Below the pieces are notes generated by a model. The model saw only the letters and a list, made by a program, of their open reading frames with translations. It did no database searches and was not told the DNA's origin. The translations under genes and the position numbers were made by a program. A stretch of 64,000 nucleotides of DNA from Bacteroidota bacterium (lineage in GTDB: Bacteria; Bacteroidota; Bacteroidia; UKL13-3): the NCBI GenBank assembly GCA_947460345.1, contig CANHGM010000004.1:1-64000 (forward strand), given 5' to 3'. The number at the start of each line of letters is the position of its first letter. The stretch's first letter is position 1. Positions 9,580 to 19,789 of the stretch are shown piece after piece.

Positions 9580-12500
9580 ATGATCGGTAGTATTTTTAAA
9601 GGCATTCAAAAAATATTTGGAGGCTCAAAAACAGAAAAAGATTTAAAAGATGTTTACCCTTTAGTTGATGAAATCAATAAGCATTTTGAAACTTATAAAA
9701 ACTTTTCACATGATCAACTAAGAGCTAAAACACTTGAGCTAAAAAAAAGAATTTCTGATTTTTTAGCTTCTATAGATACAGAAATTGCGGATTTAAAACT
9801 TCAAATTTCCATTAATCCAGAAATGGATATTGAAGAAAAAGACATCATTTTTGGCAAAATTGATGAATTGAATAAAGAAAGAGATACTGAACTCGAAGTT
9901 GTTTTAAATGATATTTTACCTGAAGCTTTTGCTATTGTTAAAGATACTGCTAGAAGATTTTCTGAGAATACTGAATTAAGAGTTACGGCTTCTGAATTTG
10001 ATAAAAAACTAGCTGTTGAAAAATCGTTCGTGTCTATTTCTGGGGAAAATGCAATATATAAAAACTATTGGGAAGCTGCTGGTAACAAAGTAGTTTGGAA
10101 CATGGTTCATTACGATGTTCAACTTATTGGAGGTATTATTCTTCATCAAGGTAAAATATCTGAAATGGCAACTGGCGAAGGTAAAACATTGGTGTCTACG
10201 CTGCCTGCTTTCTTAAATGCACTTAGTGGTCAAGGAGTTCATATTGTTACTGTTAATGATTATTTAGCTAGACGTGACTGTGAGTGGAATGGTCCAATTT
10301 TTAACTTTCATGGCATAAGTGTAGATTGTATTGATTATCACGAACCTAATAGCGAAGAAAGAAGACAAGCGTATTTTGCAGATTTAGTTTACGGTACCAA
10401 TAACGAATTTGGTTTTGATTATCTCAGAGATAACATGGCTAGAAACTTAGATGACCTTGTTCAACGTAAACACCATTTTGCAATGGTAGACGAAGTTGAT
10501 TCTGTTTTAATTGACGATGCCAGAACACCACTAATCATTTCAGGTCCTGTTCCCAAAGGTGACGACCAAGAATATTTTACCTTAAAACCTTCTATTGAGA
10601 AATTATTTGAAGCACAAAAAAGATATATTAACACAGCTTTAATTGATGCCAAAAAACTTATAGCTGACGGTAACGAAGCAGAAGGAGGGAAGTTGTTATT
10701 AAGAGCTCATAGAGGCCTTCCTAAAAACAAAAATTTAATTAAGTTTTTAGGTGAAACAGGTATGAGAAACTTGTTAACCAAAACAGAAAGCATCTATTTG
10801 GCTGAGCAACAAAAACGTATGCACGAAATAGATGAAGCTCTGTATTTTGTAATTGAAGAAAAAGTAAACAGTGTGGAACTCAAAGAAAAAGGTATTGAAC
10901 TTATTACTGGTGCGGGCAATGACCCTAACTTCTTTATCATGCCTGATGTGGGTGCAAGTGTGGCTGAAATTGAAAAAAGTAGTCTAACTGAAGAAGAAAA
11001 ACGCACTCAAAAAGAAGAGCTTATGCGTGATTTTTCATTGAAAAGTGATCGTATACATTCTATTAACCAATTATTAAAAGCCTATACTTTATTTGAAATT
11101 GATATTGAATATATAATTGATGGAGGTAAAGTTAAAATTGTAGATGAACAAACGGGTCGTGTGATGGAAGGTAGAAGATATAGCGATGGTTTGCATCAAG
11201 CTATTGAAGCAAAAGAAAATGTGAAGGTTGAAGCGGCTACGCAAACATATGCTACTATTACATTGCAAAATTTCTTTCGTATGTACCATAAATTAGCTGG
11301 TATGACAGGTACTGCTGAAACAGAAGCTGGTGAGTTTTGGGAGATATATAAATTAGATGTGGTAGTGATTCCAACTAACCAATCTTTATCTAGAAAAGAT
11401 GAAGAAGATATTATATATAAAACGAAACGCGAAAAATATAATGCTGTAATTGACTCTGTTGTAAAACTTCAGGAAGCCGGAAGACCTGTTCTTGTTGGAA
11501 CAACTTCTGTTGAGGTTTCTGAATTAATAAGCAGAATGTTAAATTTACGAAAAGTTAAACATAATGTGTTAAATGCTAAACAACATCAAAGAGAAGCTGA
11601 TATTGTAGCTGAAGCAGGCCAAAGTGGTACTGTTACCATTTCTACTAATATGGCTGGTCGTGGTACTGATATTAAACTTGGACCTGGCGTTAAAGAGTTA
11701 GGCGGGTTAGCTATTATAGGAACTGAAAGACATGAGAGTAGACGTGTTGATAGGCAGCTACGTGGACGTGCCGGTAGACAAGGTGATCCCGGGTCTTCAA
11801 TATTTTTTGTTTCTTTAGAAGATGATTTGATGCGTTTGTTTGGCTCTGAAAGAATTGCCAGTGTGATGGATAGAATGGGTATGAAAGAAGGCGAAGAAAT
11901 TCAGCATTCTATGATTTCTAAATCTATTGAAAGAGCTCAAAAGAAAGTAGAACAAAATAATTTTGGTACACGTAAACGTTTGTTAGAATTCGATGATGTA
12001 ATGAATTCTCAACGTGAAGTTGTTTATAGTAAAAGGAGAAATGCTTTATATGGTGATAAACTCTCTTTAGATATGAATAATATGATTTATGATTTTGCTG
12101 AAGAAATGATTGCAAATTATAAAGATGATAATGACTTTGAAGGCTTTGAAATGGAATTGATTAGGGTTGCTGCATTTGATGCTCCTTTCTCATCTGATAT
12201 TTTCAAAACCAAAAAACATGAAGAATTAACTCAAACTTTGTTTGAAAATTTAATGGAGTTTTATCAACATAAAAACGAAGTTCAACGTCAAAAAGCTTTG
12301 CCTGTAATCTTAAATATAGCCAAAGAAAATAGTAATAACATCTCAAATCTAGGTATCCCTTTTACTGATGGACACCATGTAATGAATGTGACTATTGATT
12401 TCAAAAAAGCTATTGAAACTGAAGGCAAAGAGATCTTTCATGCTTTTGAAAGATTTGGAGTTTTACATGTGATAGATGATGAATGGAAAGAACATTTACG

Positions 12501-12903
12501 TGCGCTAGATGATTTAAAACAAGAAGTATATAATGCTCAACTTGAACAAAAAGATCCTTTGTTGATATATAAGCTTGAGTCGTTCAATCAATTTAAATCT
12601 ATGCTTCATAGAATTAACAAAGATGTATTGTCAATGCTTATGAAAGGAGTTATTCAAGGACATGATAGCGTTGGTGAAGCAAAGGCTCCTGTTCGACAAC
12701 AAGCTCCTAAACTTCAAATGAGTAGAGAAGACAATGTTACTCAAACCAGAACCCAAGCCCCAGAATATAATACATCATCAACGGCAGATGCTCCTAAACC
12801 TCAGCAAGTAAAAGGCGTATTAAAAGTAGGTAGGAATGAGCCTTGTCCTTGTGGTTCTGGTAAAAAGTTTAAATCTTGTCATGGCAAAGACTTATTAGAT
12901 TAA
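9580..12903 (+). CDS. secA: Preprotein translocase ATPase SecA
   Basis: A 1107-residue SecA, the motor that pushes unfolded preproteins through SecYEG. Walker A is at 197-203 (ATGEGKT), followed by TVNDYLA, the DEVDS Walker B region, and the second RecA-like domain with TNMAGRGTDIKLG and QLRGRAGRQGDPGSS. The C-terminus ends in the zinc-binding SecB/membrane-contact motif CPCGSGKKFKSCHG. It is longer than E. coli SecA (901 residues) because of insertions in the N-terminal region and around residues 330-420, as is usual in Bacteroidota. The ATG is preceded by AACATATAT. The only promoter candidate is an imperfect TACCTTCG at 9531. The secY gene lies in the ribosomal cluster of this same window. 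Confidence 0.98.
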   Translation: MIGSIFKGIQKIFGGSKTEKDLKDVYPLVDEINKHFETYKNFSHDQLRAKTLELKKRISDFLASIDTEIADLKLQISINPEMDIEEKDIIFGKIDELNKERDTELEVVLNDILPEAFAIVKDTARRFSENTELRVTASEFDKKLAVEKSFVSISGENAIYKNYWEAAGNKVVWNMVHYDVQLIGGIILHQGKISEMATGEGKTLVSTLPAFLNALSGQGVHIVTVNDYLARRDCEWNGPIFNFHGISVDCIDYHEPNSEERRQAYFADLVYGTNNEFGFDYLRDNMARNLDDLVQRKHHFAMVDEVDSVLIDDARTPLIISGPVPKGDDQEYFTLKPSIEKLFEAQKRYINTALIDAKKLIADGNEAEGGKLLLRAHRGLPKNKNLIKFLGETGMRNLLTKTESIYLAEQQKRMHEIDEALYFVIEEKVNSVELKEKGIELITGAGNDPNFFIMPDVGASVAEIEKSSLTEEEKRTQKEELMRDFSLKSDRIHSINQLLKAYTLFEIDIEYIIDGGKVKIVDEQTGRVMEGRRYSDGLHQAIEAKENVKVEAATQTYATITLQNFFRMYHKLAGMTGTAETEAGEFWEIYKLDVVVIPTNQSLSRKDEEDIIYKTKREKYNAVIDSVVKLQEAGRPVLVGTTSVEVSELISRMLNLRKVKHNVLNAKQHQREADIVAEAGQSGTVTISTNMAGRGTDIKLGPGVKELGGLAIIGTERHESRRVDRQLRGRAGRQGDPGSSIFFVSLEDDLMRLFGSERIASVMDRMGMKEGEEIQHSMISKSIERAQKKVEQNNFGTRKRLLEFDDVMNSQREVVYSKRRNALYGDKLSLDMNNMIYDFAEEMIANYKDDNDFEGFEMELIRVAAFDAPFSSDIFKTKKHEELTQTLFENLMEFYQHKNEVQRQKALPVILNIAKENSNNISNLGIPFTDGHHVMNVTIDFKKAIETEGKEIFHAFERFGVLHVIDDEWKEHLRALDDLKQEVYNAQLEQKDPLLIYKLESFNQFKSMLHRINKDVLSMLMKGVIQGHDSVGEAKAPVRQQAPKLQMSREDNVTQTRTQAPEYNTSSTADAPKPQQVKGVLKVGRNEPCPCGSGKKFKSCHGKDLLD

Positions 12904-13316
12904 TTATAGCTTTGGGAAATACTGTTATAGAAAGTAAATCTACTGAGATACAAAAATCTTCAGAAGAAGTATATAGGTTTTTGATAGATTTACAAAATCA
13001 CCAACTTATAATGCCTGAGCAGGTTATAAACTATATGGCCTCACCCAATGAGTGTTCATATACAATAAATGGCACAGGAAACTTATCTCTTAAATTAGAT
13101 GAAACAATAACAAACACAAGTATTACCCTTATTCCCAAGGGTAAAGTACCTTTTGATTTTAAGTTGTTATGGTTAATAGAAGATACCAAAAATGGTTGCT
13201 TGGTAAACAGTAAATTAGATGCTCAAATGTCTTTTTTAATTAAAGCTGTTGCTGCAGGTCCTTTAAAAAACTTTCTAGACCTACAAATAGATGGTTTAAC
13301 AAAACATTTTAGCTAG
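12876..13316 (+). CDS. Small SRPBCC-like protein
   Basis: Up to 146 residues with the START/SRPBCC pattern: an N-terminal strand IESKSTEIQKSSEEVYRFL, a central run of beta strands, and a long C-terminal helix (KNFLDLQIDGLTKHF). These folds bind lipids or other hydrophobic ligands; the ligand is unknown. The start is uncertain. The ATG at 12876 lies inside secA and would overlap it by 28 nt. The in-frame TTG at 12912, 8 nt after the secA stop, gives a protein beginning just before the conserved first strand and may be the true start. It is probably co-transcribed with secA. Its 3' end overlaps the convergent murG end by 8 nt. Confidence 0.75.
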   Translation: MSWQRLIRLIIALGNTVIESKSTEIQKSSEEVYRFLIDLQNHQLIMPEQVINYMASPNECSYTINGTGNLSLKLDETITNTSITLIPKGKVPFDFKLLWLIEDTKNGCLVNSKLDAQMSFLIKAVAAGPLKNFLDLQIDGLTKHFS

Positions 13317-14406
13317 TCTTAATCAAATCTTTTACGACTTCTAAAATTCTTTTTCGAGAATCTCTAATAGCAAATGGGTCTAAGTTTTTAATTAGATTGT
13401 TTTGTAACGATTCGTTATTTATGAGTTCTAAAACTCTGTCTACAAGTTGTTCCTCTGAGTCAGAATCTTTTACTAAAATAGCAGCTTGTTTATTTACTAA
13501 AGCTAATGCATTTTTAGTTTGATGGTCTTCTGATACATTGGGTGATGGAACTAAGATGGCAGGTTTTTTAGCAACAGCAATTTCTGATATAGAACTTGCT
13601 CCAGCTCTTGAAATTACTACATCAGCAATACTATATGCTAAATCCATTTCATAAATAAAATCTGTCACTTTTATCGCTTCACAATTCAAGCTTTTTAATT
13701 CTTCAAAATAATTTTTACCCGTTTGCCATAATACTTGAATTTGATTTTGATCTATTTTATGAATATCTTTTTTGATACTATTGTTAATAGTTCTAGCTCC
13801 TAAACTTCCTCCTATAATCAATATCGTTTTTTTATCTTTATCAAAATTAAAATGCTGATATCCCTTTTCTTTCTTGTTGCTTAAATCTAAAATATCTGTT
13901 CTGATGGGGTTCCCAGTTTTTACTATTTTATTTTGCTCAAAAAATTTCTCCATCCCATCATAGGCTACACATATTTTATTTGCTTTTTTACTAAGCCATT
14001 TGTTTGTAATACCAGCATATGAGTTTTGCTCATGTATCATCGTCGGTATTTTTCTTTGTGCAGCTGCATATAATAAAGGACCACTTGCAAACCCTCCAAC
14101 TCCAATTGCTATATCAGGTTTGAAGGTATTGATTATTTTATGAGATGTGATGATACTTGAAATTAGTTTGATTGGAAATAATAAATTAGAAATAGTTACT
14201 TTTCTTTGTAAACCACTAATCCATAAACCTTCAATCTTATATCCAGCCTTAGGTACTTTTTCCATCTCCATTTTGTCTTTTGCTCCAACAAATAAAATAT
14301 CTGCATTCGGATATTGTAATTGTATCTCTTGAGCAATTGCCACTGCTGGATATATATGTCCTCCAGTTCCACCACCTGAAATAATTACTTTAATATGCTC
14401 TTTCAT
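13309..14406 (-). CDS. murG: UDP-GlcNAc:lipid I N-acetylglucosaminyltransferase MurG
   Basis: A 365-residue enzyme that adds GlcNAc to lipid I to give lipid II on the inner face of the cytoplasmic membrane. The glycine-rich loop 1 is SGGGTGGH (10-17), HEQN is at 125-128, and the C-domain loop is GGSLGAR (199-205). A RAGASSISE segment near 270 binds the UDP-sugar. Length is typical for the family. It is the last gene of the dcw run here, 34 nt after ftsW. The usual following genes murC, ftsQ, ftsA and ftsZ are absent; instead the secA-SRPBCC transcript converges on it with an 8-nt overlap. Confidence 0.97.
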   Translation of the reverse strand: MKEHIKVIISGGGTGGHIYPAVAIAQEIQLQYPNADILFVGAKDKMEMEKVPKAGYKIEGLWISGLQRKVTISNLLFPIKLISSIITSHKIINTFKPDIAIGVGGFASGPLLYAAAQRKIPTMIHEQNSYAGITNKWLSKKANKICVAYDGMEKFFEQNKIVKTGNPIRTDILDLSNKKEKGYQHFNFDKDKKTILIIGGSLGARTINNSIKKDIHKIDQNQIQVLWQTGKNYFEELKSLNCEAIKVTDFIYEMDLAYSIADVVISRAGASSISEIAVAKKPAILVPSPNVSEDHQTKNALALVNKQAAILVKDSDSEEQLVDRVLELINNESLQNNLIKNLDPFAIRDSRKRILEVVKDLIKTS

Positions 14407-14440
14407 GATACTTCATATTTAAATATTTAGAGAATTGATT

Positions 14441-15637
14441 TTATTCTGAAATACTTTGATCAACAGTATTATTTGTTTTTGTAATGTCTGTTTCTTTTTC
14501 AACTATATTTTCACTTTCCTCCGCACTTCTACTCACACTTAAAATAATACCAAAGGCTACACTATTAAATAAGATAGATGTTCCTCCCATACTTACTAAT
14601 GGTAAAGGCAAACCTGTCACTGGGAATAAATTAACAGCAACTCCCATGTTTATAAAAGCTTGTATAACTAAACTAAATGCCAACCCCGTAGCTAATAATG
14701 CTCCAAATGCTCGTGGACTTTTTATTACTATTCTAATGCATCTAAACAGAAAAATTAAATATAAGAATATAATTCCCATGCCTCCAATCAGACCATATTC
14801 TTCAATAATTATAGCAAATATAAAATCAGAATAGGGGTGAGGTAAAAAATTTCTTTGTGTACTATTACCAGGTCCTTTACCTAAAACGCCACCTGTAGCT
14901 ATTGCTATTTTCGCTTGTTGATTTTGATAGCTGCCACCTTCATCCCCTTTCTCTGTAAAAGTTTCAATCCTGTTTTTCCATGTTTCGAGTCTACCTTTTG
15001 TAGGTGTATATAATGCTATCATTATAAGTATGGATAATGCCAGTGCTCCAACACCAATTAATAAGAATATATATTTAAGACTTATTCTACCTATAAACAT
15101 TAATAGCAAGCTAGTAGCAAATAATACTGCAGCAGTTGAAAGGTTTGCAGGGGCTATTAATGAGCATATCAATACAACCCAAATAAGTATTGGTAAAAAT
15201 GCTTTTTTAAAGTCTTTTATATCATCTTGGAATTTTGACAATTGCCTCGCAACAAACATAATTAATGCCATCTTGGCTAAATCACTTGTTTGAAAAGTTT
15301 GATTAATTATGGGTAATTGTATCCATCTTTTTGCATCATTTATATCTACTCCCCAAATAAGTGTATATATAAGTAATGGAACTGATATAACCACTAGATA
15401 TAATGAAACACGTGAATATATTCTATAGTCTACCAAATGGCACAAATACATAAAAAACAAACCAAAGATTAGAATAAATATATGTTTTAATACTTTAATC
15501 TCTGTATTACCTCCATATTGTGTAAATGCAATTGTTCCGGTACTACTATATACAGCAAGCACTCCAAATATGGATAGTACTATAATTACGAACCATATAA
15601 CTGAATCTCCTTTAGTTTTTTGAAGTATGTTTTCCAC
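14441..15637 (-). CDS. ftsW: Septal peptidoglycan glycosyltransferase FtsW (SEDS family)
   Basis: A 398-residue SEDS-family protein with about ten membrane helices. It shows the start VLAVYSSTG, the conserved extracellular loop WIQLPIINQTFQTSDLAK, and the C-terminal signature GLPLPLVSMGGTSILFN. SEDS proteins polymerise lipid II. Its place in the dcw cluster with ftsI, its cognate transpeptidase, argues for FtsW over RodA. The polar C-terminal tail of about 30 residues is rich in E, T and N. It lies between murD (45 nt upstream) and murG (34 nt downstream). Confidence 0.95.
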   Translation of the reverse strand: MENILQKTKGDSVIWFVIIVLSIFGVLAVYSSTGTIAFTQYGGNTEIKVLKHIFILIFGLFFMYLCHLVDYRIYSRVSLYLVVISVPLLIYTLIWGVDINDAKRWIQLPIINQTFQTSDLAKMALIMFVARQLSKFQDDIKDFKKAFLPILIWVVLICSLIAPANLSTAAVLFATSLLLMFIGRISLKYIFLLIGVGALALSILIMIALYTPTKGRLETWKNRIETFTEKGDEGGSYQNQQAKIAIATGGVLGKGPGNSTQRNFLPHPYSDFIFAIIIEEYGLIGGMGIIFLYLIFLFRCIRIVIKSPRAFGALLATGLAFSLVIQAFINMGVAVNLFPVTGLPLPLVSMGGTSILFNSVAFGIILSVSRSAEESENIVEKETDITKTNNTVDQSISE

Positions 15638-15682
15638 TAGTTATTAACAAATTACTGAAAGTTCAGAAATAATTGAAAATAG

Positions 15683-17029
15683 TTATAAATTTTTAACATA
15701 TTTTTTGAACATTCTACCTCTTTCTTGATAATCTGCAAATCTGTCAAAACTTGCACATGCAGGGCTTAATAATACGGTATCACCTTTTTGAGCCAATTGA
15801 AATGAAACTTGAACTGCTTCTTGCATACTTGTTGCATTTATCATCATCTCTACATCGTTTGAAAAGGCTTCGTGAATTTTTCTATTGTCATTCCCTATAC
15901 ATATAATAAATCTAACTTTGTCTTTAACTAAAGATTTTAATTTTGTATAGTCGTTGCCTTTATCTTGTCCGCCTGCAATCCATATAATTGGGTTTTCTTG
16001 GCTTTCTAATGCAAACCATGCTGCGTTAACAGTTGTAGCTTTTGAATCGTTTATAAATTCAACGCCACCTACTTTCCCAACACTTTCTAGCCTGTGTTCT
16101 ATGCTTTGAAAATCAGTGAAGCTTTCTCTAACAACTGCTTTACTAATGTCTAAAACATCTGCAGCAATTCCGGCGGCCATAGCATTGTATGCATTGTGGC
16201 GTCCTTTTAATGACATGTCGTTTTGGTCGTACATATTTTCTTGTTTTTTATTGGGTTGAGTATTGATATGGATAATTTTTTCTACTTGAAATGCTCCTGG
16301 TAAAGTTTTTTCGAAACATGAGAAATTATATTTCTTAGCTTTCCCTTTATTTAAATGAATATTATTAATTAGAAGTTCACTGTCTTGTGAATATATAAAA
16401 TGATCGTCTTCTGTTTGGTTTTGTGTAATTCTAAATTTGCTAGCTATATATTTATTGATATCATAGTCATACCTATCAAGATGGTCTGGTGTTATATTGG
16501 TTAGAATAGCTATGTTTGCTCTAAAGTCAAACATTCCATCAAGCTGAAAACTGCTAATTTCTAAAACATAATAATCAAATATATTTAAAGCGACTTGCCT
16601 TGCAAAGCTTTTACCTATATTGCCTCCTAATCCTACATTTAAACCAGCTCTTTTTAATATATCATATAGCAAGCTTGTAGTAGTGGTTTTTCCATCTGTA
16701 CCTGTTATACAAATAGTATATGCTTGTGTGTATTTTCCAGCAAATTCAATTTCTGATATAATTGGTATGTTCTTCTGTTTTAATTTAGTAATGATCGCTA
16801 CGTGGTCAGGTATTCCAGGGCTTTTTACTACTAAGTCAGCATTTAAAATGAGTTCTTCTGTGTGTTTGTTTTGTTCATATATAACATTGTATTCATTCAA
16901 CTCATTTATATATTGCTCTTTAATTGTTTCTTTATCACTTAAGAATACATCATATCCTTTTTTTAGTCCTAGAATGGCTGTTCCAGTACCAGTTTCTCCT
17001 GCTCCTAATATGACTAATCTCTGTTTCAA
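15683..17029 (-). CDS. murD: UDP-N-acetylmuramoyl-L-alanine--D-glutamate ligase MurD
   Basis: A 448-residue Mur ligase that adds D-glutamate to UDP-MurNAc-L-Ala in the cytoplasm. The N-terminal UDP-binding Rossmann part starts LGAGETGTG (8-16). The ATP-binding P-loop is TGTDGKTTTT (109-118), followed by LTNITPDHLDRY and the C-terminal domain with NDSKATTVNA and LLSPACASFDRFADYQERG, the last typical of MurD. The end of the mraY gene lies 1 nt before its start region, so the operon is tight. Confidence 0.97.
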   Translation of the reverse strand: MKQRLVILGAGETGTGTAILGLKKGYDVFLSDKETIKEQYINELNEYNVIYEQNKHTEELILNADLVVKSPGIPDHVAIITKLKQKNIPIISEIEFAGKYTQAYTICITGTDGKTTTTSLLYDILKRAGLNVGLGGNIGKSFARQVALNIFDYYVLEISSFQLDGMFDFRANIAILTNITPDHLDRYDYDINKYIASKFRITQNQTEDDHFIYSQDSELLINNIHLNKGKAKKYNFSCFEKTLPGAFQVEKIIHINTQPNKKQENMYDQNDMSLKGRHNAYNAMAAGIAADVLDISKAVVRESFTDFQSIEHRLESVGKVGGVEFINDSKATTVNAAWFALESQENPIIWIAGGQDKGNDYTKLKSLVKDKVRFIICIGNDNRKIHEAFSNDVEMMINATSMQEAVQVSFQLAQKGDTVLLSPACASFDRFADYQERGRMFKKYVKNL

Positions 17030-17030
17030 A

Positions 17031-18263
17031 TTATCTTGTTTTTAACGTGATAATGGTGATGATTGCTAACATGATTCCGATAACCCAAAACCTTGATACT
17101 ATTTTACTTTCATGATATCCTTTTTTCTGAAAATGATGATGTAAGGGAGACATTAATAAGATTCTTTTTCCTTCACCATATCTTTTTTTAGTATATTTAA
17201 AATAACTAACTTGTATCATTACACTTAAGTTTTCAGCTAAGAAGATTCCACACAAAACAGGTATTAATAATTCTTTCCTTATTATGATTGCAAAAGCGGC
17301 TATAATTCCACCTAATGCCAAACTTCCTGTGTCTCCCATAAACACTTGTGCCGGATAAGTATTATACCATAAGAAACCTATACATGCTCCAATAAATGCA
17401 CCTGCAAAAATGGTAAGTTCTCCTAAGTGTGGTATATACATGATATTTAGATAGTCTGAAAATATTATATTGCCTGATACATAAGCTAAGATGGCAAGTG
17501 TAAGTCCTATAATACCTGATGTGCCTGCAGCTAAACCATCTATACCATCTGTTATGTTTGCTCCATTTGATACAGCAGTAATAATAAAAATTACTACTAA
17601 TATATATATAAGAACTGCCCATTTTGAACCTAAAATTTTTGCATAGTCAAATTCATTTCCTTTGACAAATGGAATTGTTGTAACAGTAGTTTTAAACTGT
17701 TTTGTATAAACTGTTTTACCTTCAACTTTCTCAGGATAAAGGGTATATTCGGAGTTGTTTTTACCTATACTCTCTGGGACAAAATCCTTAACAACAACAA
17801 CAGGACTATAATGTAAAGTTAATGCAACACCTAATCCGCATATGACTTGTCCAATAATCTTAAACCTTCCAGCTAATCCTTGTTTGTTCTTTTTAAATAC
17901 TTTTATATAGTCATCTAAAAATCCGATCATACCTAACCAAACGGTAACACATAACATCAGAATTATATATATATTCCAAAGTCTTGCAAACAATAATGTA
18001 GGAATTATAATGGCAGCAATTATAATTAATCCGCCCATGGTAGGTGTGCCTTGTTTTGCTTCTTCACCTTCTAATCCAAGTTTTCTTACAGTTTCTGCAA
18101 CTTGTAGTTTGTGAAGCATTTTTATGAGTTTGCCTCCAAAAACTAACGATATTAGTAATGAAACTATAATAGCCATAGATGCTCTAAAAGATATATAGTT
18201 AAATAAACCTGCTCCAGGTATATTAAAATGTTGTTCTAAGTATTGAAATAAGTAGTATAGCAT
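17031..18263 (-). CDS. mraY: Phospho-N-acetylmuramoyl-pentapeptide transferase MraY
   Basis: A 410-residue integral membrane enzyme that moves phospho-MurNAc-pentapeptide from UDP onto undecaprenyl phosphate, making lipid I. Family motifs are present: TPTMGG, the Mg-binding [34 protein letters not shown] and the final [18 protein letters not shown]. Between the fourth and fifth helices there is an extra segment of about 55 residues (about 157-212), which makes it longer than E. coli MraY (360 residues); such an insert is usual in Bacteroidota. It lies 4 nt after murE. Confidence 0.97.
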   Translation of the reverse strand: MLYYLFQYLEQHFNIPGAGLFNYISFRASMAIIVSLLISLVFGGKLIKMLHKLQVAETVRKLGLEGEEAKQGTPTMGGLIIIAAIIIPTLLFARLWNIYIILMLCVTVWLGMIGFLDDYIKVFKKNKQGLAGRFKIIGQVICGLGVALTLHYSPVVVVKDFVPESIGKNNSEYTLYPEKVEGKTVYTKQFKTTVTTIPFVKGNEFDYAKILGSKWAVLIYILVVIFIITAVSNGANITDGIDGLAAGTSGIIGLTLAILAYVSGNIIFSDYLNIMYIPHLGELTIFAGAFIGACIGFLWYNTYPAQVFMGDTGSLALGGIIAAFAIIIRKELLIPVLCGIFLAENLSVMIQVSYFKYTKKRYGEGKRILLMSPLHHHFQKKGYHESKIVSRFWVIGIMLAIITIITLKTR

Positions 18264-18267
18264 ATAA

Positions 18268-19731
18268 TTATTTTTCTAATAATTGTAATTGTTCGATTAG
18301 AATTGCTTTGTCATCAAATGGGTACTTTATACCTTGAATCTCTTGATAGTTCTCATGTCCCTTACCTGCAATGAGTATAATGTCACCTTTCTGACTCATA
18401 TTAATAGCGGCTTTTATTGCTTCTTTTCTATCAGTAATTTTCAATGATTTTTTATATAAGTGACTTGGAACACCAGCTTGCATTTCTGACAGAATTTCTT
18501 CTGGATTCTCGCTTCTGGGATTGTCTGACGTCAATATTACTTTATCACTATGAGTAGTGGCTATTTCAGCCATTACAGGTCTTTTAAGTTTGTCTCTATC
18601 TCCACCACATCCTACAATAGTTATTAATTGTTCGTTACGTGTTCTTATATCATTTATTGTTTCAATCACGTTTTGAAGAGCATCTGGGGTATGAGCATAA
18701 TCTACAATTCCATGGATGCCACTAACTGACATTATATATTCAAATCTTCCTTTAACACTCTTTAATCCACTTAAATGCTGGATGATTTTATCTCTATCTT
18801 CACCTAATAGTATTGCAGCACTATATACTGCTAGTAAATTATAAGCATTAAATTTACCAATCAATTTAAACCAAACTTCTAAACCATCTATGTTTAATAA
18901 CAAACCATTAAAATCACATTCAATGATTTTGCATTTAAAATCAGATATGTTTTGTAATGCATAAGTGTATTTTACAGCTTTAGTGTTTTGTAACATAACC
19001 AATCCGTTCTTGTCATCTTTGTTTGATAAAGCCCAAGCATCAGCATTTACTTCGTCAAACAATTTTTTCTTAGCTTTTATATACTCTGAAAATGTTTTAT
19101 GATAATCTAAATGGTCATGTGTAATATTGGTAAATATTAATCCTTCAAAACGAATACCTTTAATTCTATTTTGATGTATCGCATGGCTGCTAGCTTCCAT
19201 AAATGCATATGAACAACCTTTGTTCGCCATCTCATCTAACAAGCGATTTAAACTTACAGCGTCAGGTGTGGTATGAGTAGATATTGATATTTCTTCACCT
19301 ATAATGTTTTGAACAGTTGAAACTAATCCACATGTATATCCTAATGATTTGAAAAGATGGTATAATAAACTAGCTGTTGTTGTTTTACCATTAGTGCCTG
19401 TTACAGCAACTATTTTCATTCTTTCACCCGGATGGTTATAAAACTCTGAAGCTAGTATTCCTAAACTTTCAGACGTGTCGTTGCATACTATATATGTTAT
19501 TTCTTTGTTTAAATTTTTAGGTAATGTTGAACAAAGAATTGCCTTGCAACCATTCTGTATTACTTGTTCTATATATATATGCCCGTCGGTTTGTGTTCCG
19601 ATAATGGCTACAAACAAACTATCAACCACAGCTTTTCTAGAATCTATTTCAATAGAATTAATAACTAACTCGTCATTCCCAATTATTTGGAATGATTTAT
19701 TCTCATTTATGAGCTGTTTTAATTTCTTCAT
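18268..19731 (-). CDS. murE: UDP-MurNAc-tripeptide synthetase MurE, meso-diaminopimelate type
   Basis: A 487-residue Mur ligase. The P-loop is TGTNGKTTT (111-119), followed by [15 protein letters not shown] and [10 protein letters not shown]. The DNPR motif at 403-406 is the known marker of MurE enzymes that select meso-diaminopimelate over lysine, so the peptidoglycan is predicted to be of the DAP type. It acts in the cytoplasm on UDP-MurNAc-L-Ala-D-Glu. The start is an ATG, 58 nt downstream of ftsI. No murF follows it here, unlike the proteobacterial order. Confidence 0.97.
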   Translation of the reverse strand: MKKLKQLINENKSFQIIGNDELVINSIEIDSRKAVVDSLFVAIIGTQTDGHIYIEQVIQNGCKAILCSTLPKNLNKEITYIVCNDTSESLGILASEFYNHPGERMKIVAVTGTNGKTTTASLLYHLFKSLGYTCGLVSTVQNIIGEEISISTHTTPDAVSLNRLLDEMANKGCSYAFMEASSHAIHQNRIKGIRFEGLIFTNITHDHLDYHKTFSEYIKAKKKLFDEVNADAWALSNKDDKNGLVMLQNTKAVKYTYALQNISDFKCKIIECDFNGLLLNIDGLEVWFKLIGKFNAYNLLAVYSAAILLGEDRDKIIQHLSGLKSVKGRFEYIMSVSGIHGIVDYAHTPDALQNVIETINDIRTRNEQLITIVGCGGDRDKLKRPVMAEIATTHSDKVILTSDNPRSENPEEILSEMQAGVPSHLYKKSLKITDRKEAIKAAINMSQKGDIILIAGKGHENYQEIQGIKYPFDDKAILIEQLQLLEK

Positions 19732-19789
19732 TTTATTTTATTCTGAAATATTTGGATGATTTGAATATTATTTTATATATTTTTTGTTT

